The notes beneath the pieces were generated by a model. That model did no database searches. It had not been told where the DNA came from and saw only the letters and a list, made by a program, of their open reading frames with translations. A program made the translations under genes and the position numbers. A stretch of 5,196 nucleotides of DNA from Desulfobacter sp. (GTDB lineage: Bacteria; Desulfobacterota; Desulfobacteria; Desulfobacterales; Desulfobacteraceae): positions 1-5,196 of the forward strand of contig JAQYWJ010000163.1 of the NCBI GenBank assembly GCA_030145005.1, given 5' to 3'. Of this stretch, positions 1 to 4,956 are shown piece after piece (the stretch's first letter is position 1; every line of letters starts with the position of its first letter).

Positions 1-1306
1 CCTTTAACGTCATATCGTCCTGAAGTGCTTTTTTGGCGATCCGGGCGGCATTGTCATATCCGATGTGCGGTGCCAGTGCTGTGACCAGCATCAGGGAGTC
101 TTTCAGGTGGCGTTCAATCACCGGGATGTTCGGGACAATACCGGCCAGGCAATGGGATGTAAAAGAGGAGATGGTGTCGGCCAAAAGCCTAACAGACTGA
201 AGCAGATTATGGATGATAACCGGTTTAAATACATTGAGTTCAAAGTTCCCCTGGCTGGCGGCAAAGCCGATGGCCGCATCATTTCCCATGACCTGGCAGG
301 CAACCATGGTGGCTGCTTCGGCCTGGGTGGGGTTTATTTTTCCGGGCATGATGGAGCTGCCCGGCTCATTGGCCGGAATATTGAGTTCTCCGATGCCGCA
401 TCTGGGACCGCTGGCAAGCCACCGGACGTCATTGGCGATTTTCATCAGATTGGCAGCCAGCCCTTTGATTGCACCACTGGTAAAGACGATCTGGTCATGT
501 CCGGTGAGACCATGGAAGGTGTTTTTAATCTGTCTGAACGGATGGCCGGTTACCCTGGCAAGTTCTTCTGCCACGGCTTTTCCAAAACCTTGGGGCGCAT
601 TTAATCCTGTCCCCACCGCTGTTCCGCCAATGGCCAAGGGATAGAGTGTTTCCAGGGACTGCAAAATCTGCTCCCGGCTGCCTTGGATCATGGCTTCCCA
701 TCCACTGATTTCCTGGCCAAGTGTCAGCGGGGTAGCATCCTGGAGATGGGTGCGTCCGATTTTAATGATCTGTGAAAACTCACGGGATTTCTTTTCAAGG
801 GTCAGACGCATGCGGTCAACGGCGGGAAGCAGGGTGTCATGAATCTCAAAGACCGCCGCAATATGCATGGCAGCCGGGAATGTGTCATTGGAACTTTGGG
901 ATTTGTTCACATGGTCATTGGGGTGGATGGGTCTGGTATCATCGAGTTTCCCACCGTCAAGAAGGGCGGCCCGGTTGGCAATAACTTCATTTAAATTCAT
1001 ATTGGTCTGGGTGCCGCTGCCGGTCTGCCAGACGTGAAGGGGAAACTGGCTGTCGTGATCCCCTTCCAGGATTTCATCGCAAACCCGGATAATAAGATCT
1101 GCCTGATGATCATCCAGTAACGTCATCTGTTTGTTGACGGCGGCACAGGCTTTTTTAAGTCGTGCATAGGCATGGATCAGGGCTTGTGGCATCAACTCCC
1201 GACCAATGGTGAAATTCTGCCGACTACGTTCGGTCTGGGCGCCCCACAATGCGTCTGCGGGCACCTGGATTGCGCCCATAGTATCATGTTCGGTTCGATT
1301 CGCCAT
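1..1306 (-). CDS. fumC: Fumarate hydratase class II, C-terminus cut by window edge
   Basis: This enzyme interconverts fumarate and L-malate in the cytoplasm, in the citric acid cycle or its reductive branch. The minus-strand frame is open for 435 codons without a stop and runs off the left edge; family members are about 460-470 residues, so some 25-35 are missing. Visible motifs, in order, are TGSGTQTN (residues 95-102), HPNDHVNKSQSSNDTFP (ending near 143), GRTHLQDATPLT with His187, and the superfamily signature GSSIMPGKINP at 316-326. Thr99, Asn140, His187, Ser317, Lys323 and Asn325 match the known E. coli FumC active-site residues with an offset of one. The TQAEA after the signature favours fumarase over aspartase, which usually has a different sequence there. 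The ATG at 1306 is supported by a strong ribosome binding site seven bases upstream. It is transcribed divergently from the thioesterase operon. Identification is confident. Confidence 0.97.
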   Translation of the reverse strand, partial: MANRTEHDTMGAIQVPADALWGAQTERSRQNFTIGRELMPQALIHAYARLKKACAAVNKQMTLLDDHQADLIIRVCDEILEGDHDSQFPLHVWQTGSGTQTNMNLNEVIANRAALLDGGKLDDTRPIHPNDHVNKSQSSNDTFPAAMHIAAVFEIHDTLLPAVDRMRLTLEKKSREFSQIIKIGRTHLQDATPLTLGQEISGWEAMIQGSREQILQSLETLYPLAIGGTAVGTGLNAPQGFGKAVAEELARVTGHPFRQIKNTFHGLTGHDQIVFTSGAIKGLAANLMKIANDVRWLASGPRCGIGELNIPANEPGSSIMPGKINPTQAEAATMVACQVMGNDAAIGFAASQGNFELNVFKPVIIHNLLQSVRLLADTISSFTSHCLAGIVPNIPVIERHLKDSLMLVTALAPHIGYDNAARIAKKALQDDMTLK

Positions 1307-1313
1307 CTATTAA

Positions 1314-1322
1314 CTCCTCCTT
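1314..1322 (-). promoter_or_regulatory. Ribosome binding site of fumC
   Basis: Read on the minus strand this is AAGGAGGAG, close to a perfect Shine-Dalgarno sequence, ending seven bases before the fumC ATG. It fixes the start codon at 1306 and predicts efficient translation. Confidence 0.85.
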
Positions 1323-1325
1323 TTG

Positions 1326-1344
1326 GCCCTTATTTAGGAAGGGC
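1326..1344 (-). promoter_or_regulatory. Hairpin in the fumC leader, just before the ribosome binding site
   Basis: GCCCTT at 1326-1331 and AAGGGC at 1339-1344 are perfect 6-base complements around a 7-base loop. In the fumC message the stem ends three bases before the Shine-Dalgarno core. It has no run of U after it in either direction, so it does not look like a terminator. It could modulate ribosome access or protect the 5' end of the message; that role is inference. Confidence 0.45.
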
Positions 1345-1407
1345 GGGTCTGTTGTGTCGGTTCCGGGAATGATGAACTCCCTTACAATCTGTCCGTCGGG
1401 AGCTGTG

Positions 1408-1436
1408 AATATAACAGCTTGCCGGAGCAAGATCAA
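1408..1436 (-). promoter_or_regulatory. Candidate sigma-70 promoter of fumC
   Basis: On the minus strand, TTGATC (1436-1431) is a -35 candidate matching 4 of 6 consensus bases. It is followed after exactly 17 bases by TATATT (1413-1408), a -10 candidate matching 5 of 6. Transcription would start near 1401 and give a leader of about 95 bases that contains the hairpin at 1326-1344. The spacing is ideal, but the assignment rests on consensus matching only. Confidence 0.5.
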
Positions 1437-1460
1437 ATCCCTGGGGCCACTGCGAGTCCT

Positions 1461-1478
1461 GACAAATAGACTATTGTC
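1461..1478. repeat. Inverted repeat GACAA-N8-TTGTC, possible operator
   Basis: Perfect 5-base arms are separated by eight bases. It lies upstream of the putative fumC -35 element, at about -60 to -77 from the predicted start, a position suited to an activator. It matches no operator that I can name with confidence, and a short dyad can arise by chance in AT-rich DNA. Confidence 0.3.
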
Positions 1479-1488
1479 CCTCGATCAA

Positions 1489-1501
1489 ATATGTTACATA
1501 T
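1489..1501. repeat. 13-base palindrome ATATGTTACATAT, possible operator
   Basis: The sequence is symmetric around T1495 with six paired positions on each side. It lies between the two divergent transcription units, next to the second copy of GATCAAAT. It could be a binding site for a dimeric repressor or activator, but no regulator gene is present in the window to support this. Confidence 0.3.
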
Positions 1502-1581
1502 AAACAGTCATGGGCTGACCTGCTCCATCAACACTTAAGTTCAACCCATAACTAAATATGAAAGAAATTCAATAAGTTATT

Positions 1582-1631
1582 TTGATTTTCAGATAAAAAA
1601 AGTGTTAAATTCACACAGAATAAAATATAAT
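1582..1631 (+). promoter_or_regulatory. Promoter region of the thioesterase operon
   Basis: Two overlapping candidates are visible. A perfect TATAAT -10 hexamer lies at 1626-1631, 35 bases before the ATG, but the bases 17 upstream are a poor -35. Alternatively, TTGATT (1582-1587) is followed after 17 bases by TTAAAT (1605-1610), matching 4 of 6 consensus bases at each element. AT-rich sequence precedes both. If the TATAAT is used, the weak -35 would suggest need for an activator, and the inverted repeat at 1602-1616 lies where one could bind. The exact start cannot be decided from sequence alone. Confidence 0.5.
1602..1616. repeat. Imperfect palindrome GTGTTAAATTCACAC in the operon promoter
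   Basis: Six of the seven position pairs around A1609 are complementary. It covers the expected -35 place for the TATAAT at 1626-1631 and the -10 place of the alternative promoter, so a protein bound here would affect transcription of the rightward operon. It contains one CRP-like TGTGA half-site on the minus strand, but the other half does not fit. Confidence 0.3.
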
Positions 1632-1666
1632 CTTTAATCAGAATTAATCGAAAGGATATTATATTA

Positions 1667-2065
1667 ATGGCAGATAAACAACAGCCAAACGGAGACCTGC
1701 TTCTTCGAACCCAGACAATGCCGGCGGATACCAACCCGAACGGAGATATTTTTGGGGGATGGGTCCTGTCCCAGATGGATATTGCAGGGAGCATCCTGGC
1801 CAAAGAGGTTACGTGTGGACGTGTGGTAACCGTTGCTGTGGAAGGCATGAAGTTTATCGAGCCCATTCAGGTGGGAGATATCTTTTGTTGCTACGGTTAC
1901 GTGGAAAAAATAGGAAACACTTCAATTACAGTGAAGCTCGAAGTGTGGGTCAAACCTATACTGCTGGACTCCTGCGGTGTGGAGCGTTTTAAAGTTACGG
2001 AAGCCAGATTCGTGTATGTTGCCATTGATGATGAGCACAAAAAAAGGCAAATTCCCAAAAAGTGA
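1667..2065 (+). CDS. yciA: Acyl-CoA thioesterase, YciA type (hotdog fold)
   Basis: The product hydrolyses acyl-CoA thioesters to free acid and CoA in the cytoplasm; known YciA proteins have broad chain-length range and are hexamers. The 132-residue length is normal for the family. Diagnostic stretches are GDLLLRTQTMPADTNPNGDIFGGW (9-32), SQMDIAG (35-41) and GRVVTVAVEGMKF near 51-63. Asp38 in SQMD corresponds to the catalytic aspartate (Asp44) of Haemophilus influenzae YciA, and the NGDIFGGW segment forms part of the active site. The protein has no signal peptide or membrane segment. The start is supported by AAAGGA at 1651-1656, ten bases before the ATG. It is the first gene of the rightward cluster. 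The natural substrate is not evident from context; family assignment is strong. Confidence 0.93.
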   Translation: MADKQQPNGDLLLRTQTMPADTNPNGDIFGGWVLSQMDIAGSILAKEVTCGRVVTVAVEGMKFIEPIQVGDIFCCYGYVEKIGNTSITVKLEVWVKPILLDSCGVERFKVTEARFVYVAIDDEHKKRQIPKK

Positions 2066-2110
2066 AACAGTCGATGTATGTTTCCGGGTCATCGGCCATG
2101 TAAAAATAAC

Positions 2111-2123
2111 AGGAGGTAAGGAG
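2111..2123 (+). promoter_or_regulatory. Tandem Shine-Dalgarno sequences before the nitroreductase gene
   Basis: AGGAGG at 2111-2116 is twelve bases from the ATG, which is rather far. A second purine-rich match, AAGGAGA at 2118-2124, gives closer to normal spacing. Either could serve; together they support the ATG at 2129. Confidence 0.6.
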
Positions 2124-2128
2124 ATATT

Positions 2129-2755
2129 ATGAACTTTGATCAAATTACCAAAAACAGACGGTCCATCAACTTTTTTGACCCTGAAAAAGAAATCCCCCAG
2201 GAAATGATTAAAAAAATGGTGGGACTGGCCAGAGACACACCGTCCAGCTTTAATCTCCAGCCCTGGAACCTGATTATTCTTCAGGACAGGGATCAAAAAG
2301 AAAAGCTCAAAGCCCTGGCCTGGGACCAGCCCAAAGTCGTTGAAGCCCCAGTAACCATGATTGTGCTGGCAGATAAGGAAGGATGGAAACAGGGCCATCC
2401 CGGATTTGAACGGACCTGGCAGGAGATGGTCAAAACCGGCATGCCCGAAACGCAACGGGATTGGTTCCTAAACGCCACAAGCGGCTTATACAACTGGAGC
2501 CCGGATGCCAACCTGGCCTTTGCTGCCAAAAACGCGGGATTCTTTGCCATGAGCCTGATGTATGCCGCTGTAAGTTTAGGGTTTGATTCCCATCCCATGG
2601 ACGGATTTGACCATGAAGGCGTAAAAAAAGCATTTAATATCCCTGACAGATACTGGATTCCATTGCTGCTTGCCGTGGGATACAAAAAGCCCGGGCTTGT
2701 ACTTGATCCGCCTAAATGGCGTAAGACCTATGATGAGATTGTTGTTGAATTTTAA
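2129..2755 (+). CDS. Nitroreductase-family FMN oxidoreductase
   Basis: This is a cytoplasmic flavoprotein of the nitroreductase fold, expected to bind FMN as a homodimer and to use NAD(P)H to reduce nitro compounds, quinones or another electron acceptor. The 208 residues are typical. Visible family features are NRRSINFFD near the N-terminus (Arg10, Arg11 and Ser12 contact FMN in relatives), the segment TPSSFNLQPW at 37-46, LGFDSHPMDGFD at 150-161, and the C-terminal LAVGYKKPG at 181-189, whose glycine lies near the FMN phosphate. The insert at about 84-124, rich in Trp and charged residues, probably helps form the substrate pocket. The start is supported by AGGAGG at 2111-2116 and a closer GGAG at 2120-2123. 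It follows the thioesterase gene by 63 bases and precedes ktrB by 20, so co-transcription is likely. The real substrate cannot be read from the sequence. Confidence 0.9.
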   Translation: MNFDQITKNRRSINFFDPEKEIPQEMIKKMVGLARDTPSSFNLQPWNLIILQDRDQKEKLKALAWDQPKVVEAPVTMIVLADKEGWKQGHPGFERTWQEMVKTGMPETQRDWFLNATSGLYNWSPDANLAFAAKNAGFFAMSLMYAAVSLGFDSHPMDGFDHEGVKKAFNIPDRYWIPLLLAVGYKKPGLVLDPPKWRKTYDEIVVEF

Positions 2756-2766
2756 AAAAGTAACAT

Positions 2767-2775
2767 ATGATATAG
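2767..2775 (+). other. Two-codon reading frame ATG-ATA-TAG abutting the ktrB start
   Basis: An ATG at 2767 is followed by ATA and TAG, and the next three bases are the ATG of ktrB, in the same frame. The only upstream purine tract is an A-rich run at about 2755-2761, which is a weak ribosome binding site for either start. The arrangement would permit a ribosome finishing the two-codon frame to restart on ktrB. Whether it is translated is unknown; it may be accidental. Confidence 0.3.
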
Positions 2776-4161
2776 ATGACGTTGCTGCACCATAGGGAAC
2801 CCACCCGGAAAAGGAAAGTTCTGTCCCCGGGCCGGGTCTCCATGCTCAGTTATGCCGTATTGATACTGCTTGGCGCGATTTTACTTCTTTTGCCCGCATC
2901 CACTGAAAAAGGACATTTGGACTTTATTGATGCACTTTTCACATCAGCTTCCGCCGTGTGCGTTACAGGGCTGATCGTGGTGGACACCGCTTCAACATTT
3001 ACCTTTTTCGGAAAAGTAGTCATCATGGTGCTGATCCAGGCCGGCGGCATCGGCATCATGGTTTTGTCCACCATGTTCCTGCTCACCCTTGGCAAGCGGG
3101 TGAGCATGACCGGCCGGCAGATGCTCTCGGAGACCTACAGTTACGGCCAGGGAAAGAATGTATATTCACTGATTAAAGAAATAGTGATCTTTACATTTAT
3201 CATTGAGCTGATCGGAGCGGCATTGATGCTGCCGGATTTTCTTTACAGGTTCCCTGTGGGCAAGGCCATCTACTATGCGGCATTCCATTCGGTCAGTGCG
3301 TTCTGCAACGCAGGATTTTCTCTGTTTCCGGACAGTTTCACCCGGTATAGCGGCAGCTGGCTGATCAACCTTGATATCTGCTTTCTTATTATCACCGGCG
3401 GGATCGGGTTTATTGTCATGGCGGAAATCCGGCAAAAATGTTCATTTTCAAAACGCTGCCGGTCAAAACTCAGCCTGCATACACGGCTTACGCTGACTGC
3501 TACATTGATCCTGCTGGCCGGCAGCACGCTGCTGTTTTTTGTCCTGGAATGGTCCAACACACTTAAGGATCTGCCCCTGCACACCAAATTTCTGGCCTCT
3601 TTTTTCCAGGCCGTGAATACCCGTACAGCCGGATTCAATACCCTTGACATTGGCAGCCTGGCCAATGAAACGCTTTTTATCAGCATTCTTCTGATGTTTG
3701 TGGGCACAGCCCCCGGCTCCTGCGGCGGCGGGGTCAAGGTAACTACAATATCCGCCATCGCCATCCTGGGATATTCCAGATTCCGGGGACAGGAACATCC
3801 CCATATTTTTTACCGCAGGATATCTGATGCAAGTATATCAAAGGCGGTGAGCCTGATTCTCATCAGTATGCTGGTGATTGTCATCAGCGTGGTGCTGCTC
3901 CAGCAGACGGAAATCGGGGATGTCTCCCATCATCTGACCCGGGGCTCCTTTCTTGAAATTTTTTATGAAGTGGTCAGTGCCTTTGGCACCGTGGGACTGT
4001 CCACCGGTATTACGTCCGGATTTTCAGGGCTTGGCAAACTGATTATTATATGTATCATGTTCATCGGGCGCTTAGGCCCCATGGGTATTGCCATTGCAAT
4101 AAGCAGAAAAAGCAAACCAAGTAAATTTTCCTATGCCCAGGAAAATATAATGATCGGTTGA
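2776..4161 (+). CDS. ktrB: K+ uptake channel subunit of the KtrB/TrkH family
   Basis: This integral inner-membrane protein forms the ion-conducting part of a K+ uptake system, working as a dimer on a ring of KtrA subunits; KtrB relatives are often Na+-dependent. The 461 residues and short cytosolic N-terminus (LSPGR at 16-20) fit KtrB. Four membrane-pore-membrane repeats are visible, with pore loops SAVCVTGL (59-66), AFCNAGF (175-181), NTRTAGFNT (281-289) and AFGTVGLSTG (402-411). The filter glycines should be Gly65, Gly180, Gly286 and Gly407. The segment GTAPGSCGGGVKVTT at 310-324 is the intramembrane gating loop in the third repeat, with Cys316 where many relatives have Thr or Ser. The C-terminal GRLGPM and YAQENIMIG are also typical. 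A TAG stop immediately precedes the ATG, so no longer in-frame start exists; the Shine-Dalgarno sequence is weak. It follows the nitroreductase gene by 20 bases and precedes ktrA by 31. Confidence 0.94.
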   Translation: MTLLHHREPTRKRKVLSPGRVSMLSYAVLILLGAILLLLPASTEKGHLDFIDALFTSASAVCVTGLIVVDTASTFTFFGKVVIMVLIQAGGIGIMVLSTMFLLTLGKRVSMTGRQMLSETYSYGQGKNVYSLIKEIVIFTFIIELIGAALMLPDFLYRFPVGKAIYYAAFHSVSAFCNAGFSLFPDSFTRYSGSWLINLDICFLIITGGIGFIVMAEIRQKCSFSKRCRSKLSLHTRLTLTATLILLAGSTLLFFVLEWSNTLKDLPLHTKFLASFFQAVNTRTAGFNTLDIGSLANETLFISILLMFVGTAPGSCGGGVKVTTISAIAILGYSRFRGQEHPHIFYRRISDASISKAVSLILISMLVIVISVVLLQQTEIGDVSHHLTRGSFLEIFYEVVSAFGTVGLSTGITSGFSGLGKLIIICIMFIGRLGPMGIAIAISRKSKPSKFSYAQENIMIG

Positions 4162-4178
4162 AAAAATAGTGACCGGTT

Positions 4179-4184
4179 AAAGGA
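4179..4184 (+). promoter_or_regulatory. Ribosome binding site of ktrA
   Basis: AAAGGA lies eight bases before the ATG at 4193 and supports this start. It is better placed than any site before ktrB, so ktrA may be translated more efficiently than its membrane partner, in keeping with the known excess of KtrA (eight) over KtrB (two dimers or fewer) in complexes. Confidence 0.6.
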
Positions 4185-4192
4185 CGATTTAT

Positions 4193-4855
4193 ATGAAACA
4201 GTTTCTGATTATCGGCTTGGGAAATTTCGGGTTTTACCTGGCCACCGATTTATACCGCAAGGGTCATGATGTCATGGCCATAGATAAAAACCCTGTTCTT
4301 GTACAATCCATTAAAGACCATGTCACCCAGGCGGTGGTTGCGGATGCCACGGATGCCGGCACCTTTAAAGAGCTTGACGTCAAAAATGTAGACACCGCCG
4401 TGGTGGGCATTGGCTCCGTGCTCGGGGATTCCATCCTTGCGGTGCTCAACCTTCAGGAAATTGGTATCGCGCATATTGTGGCCAAAGCCATCAGTGATCC
4501 TCACAAAAAAGTTTTGGAAAAGCTAGGCGTTAAAAACATCCTCTTCCCGGAAAAAGATACGGCCCTGTCCATGGCAAGAAAACTGGACAACCCCAGCCTC
4601 ATAGATTATCTGCCGTTTATGGAAGGGTATGCCATCATCGAGCTTACCGTGCCTGAAAAATTTGTGGGCAAAACTCTTAAACAAATTGACCTGACAAATA
4701 GATACGGTGTTCAGATCGTTGCGATAAAAGGCATGGACGCTGAGCATACACTGTTCTCCCCCAAAGCTGATGACATTTTAAACCAGGAAGATATCCTGAT
4801 TCTCCTTGGACCGGAGAAAGGCCTTGATACCCTGAAAACCGCCACCAAAAAATAG
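4193..4855 (+). CDS. ktrA: K+ uptake regulatory RCK subunit, KtrA/TrkA family
   Basis: This cytosolic protein binds nucleotides and gates the KtrB channel from the inner face of the membrane; relatives form octameric rings that respond to ATP/ADP or NAD(H). The 220 residues match the single-unit KtrA form rather than the double-length TrkA. The N-terminal Rossmann RCK_N domain (about 1-130) shows the glycine motif GLGNFG at 8-13, the ribose-binding acidic residue Asp31 in AIDKN, and VVADATD at 48-54. FPEKD at 118-122 matches the conserved segment that carries a glutamate involved in divalent-cation binding in Bacillus KtrA. The C-terminal RCK_C domain occupies about 140-210, beginning near MEGYAIIELTVP. 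It follows ktrB by 31 bases, giving the order B then A. No transcription terminator is evident in the 46 bases between its stop and the insertion sequence. Confidence 0.94.
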   Translation: MKQFLIIGLGNFGFYLATDLYRKGHDVMAIDKNPVLVQSIKDHVTQAVVADATDAGTFKELDVKNVDTAVVGIGSVLGDSILAVLNLQEIGIAHIVAKAISDPHKKVLEKLGVKNILFPEKDTALSMARKLDNPSLIDYLPFMEGYAIIELTVPEKFVGKTLKQIDLTNRYGVQIVAIKGMDAEHTLFSPKADDILNQEDILILLGPEKGLDTLKTATKK

Positions 4856-4901
4856 TAGACATGGCCTTTGCACCGCCCACCAGGGGGCAGTCATCCAAGC
4901 A
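4856..4901. other. Spacer between ktrA and the insertion sequence
   Basis: These 46 bases hold no gene. A second in-phase TAG follows the ktrA stop directly. A small GC-rich complementarity (GCCC and GGGC around 4875-4889) is too short and lacks a T run, so the operon's terminator is not seen here. The final eight bases, TCCAAGCA at 4894-4901, are the predicted copy of the IS target duplication. Confidence 0.6.
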
Positions 4902-4920
4902 GGTTGTGTTGCAAAAAATC
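4902..4920 (+). repeat. Terminal inverted repeat of the IS6-family element
   Basis: GGTTGTGTTGCAAAAAATC resembles the known IS6-family termini, which typically begin GG and contain TGTTGCAAA. The agreement with the transposase type and its distance from the stop codon fixes the element boundary at or very near 4902. The inner limit of the repeat is uncertain without the other end. Confidence 0.8.
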
Positions 4921-4956
4921 TTTCGGGGTTAAAGAAGGGCTTTGATTGGATCCTTT

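Larger units (their letters stand above)
1307..1666. other. Divergent intergenic control region, no gene seen
   Basis: These 360 bases separate the divergently transcribed fumC and thioesterase genes and contain no credible coding frame. Base composition changes along it: the fumC side is mixed, while roughly 1540-1666 is strongly AT-rich, as expected for a bacterial promoter with upstream AT tracts. It contains promoter candidates for both directions, a leader hairpin, three inverted repeats (1461-1478, 1489-1501, 1602-1616) and an 8-base direct repeat GATCAAAT at 1431-1438 and 1483-1490. No tRNA, recognisable riboswitch or intrinsic terminator was seen. Confidence 0.75.

Noticed and set aside
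65..644. Two long plus-strand frames (65-604 and 213-644)
   Set aside because: They lie antisense to fumC, whose minus-strand frame carries clear fumarase motifs throughout; they are shadows without recognisable protein features or ribosome binding sites.
772..1372. Plus-strand frames at 772-984 and 1172-1372
   Set aside because: Both are antisense to fumC and its leader, with low-quality composition; no support as genes.
1600..1616. CRP/FNR-type binding site before the thioesterase gene
   Set aside because: Only one half-site (TGTGA on the minus strand) fits; the second half does not match at the required spacing.
1307..1666. Small RNA, tRNA or riboswitch in the intergenic region
   Set aside because: No cloverleaf, conserved aptamer-like core or terminator hairpin could be recognised.
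1552..2455. Minus-strand frames 1552-1866 and 1922-2455
   Set aside because: They are opposite the thioesterase and nitroreductase genes, which have strong family signatures; the first also extends into the AT-rich promoter.
3166..3804. Several minus-strand frames opposite ktrB
   Set aside because: They are shadows of a strongly conserved membrane-protein coding sequence and show no domain or start signals.
4867..4890. GC-rich hairpin after ktrA as a terminator
   Set aside because: The stem is only about four base pairs (GCCC/GGGC) and is not followed by a T run.
4677..4898. Minus-strand frame overlapping the ktrA 3' end and the spacer
   Set aside because: It resembles no transposase or other protein I recognise and is mostly antisense to the RCK_C domain.
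4886..4914. Outward promoter in the IS terminus using TTGCAA (4909-4914) as -35
   Set aside because: IS6-family ends can supply a -35 element, but the expected -10 position reads ACTGCC on the minus strand, a poor match, and the direction is antisense to ktrA.
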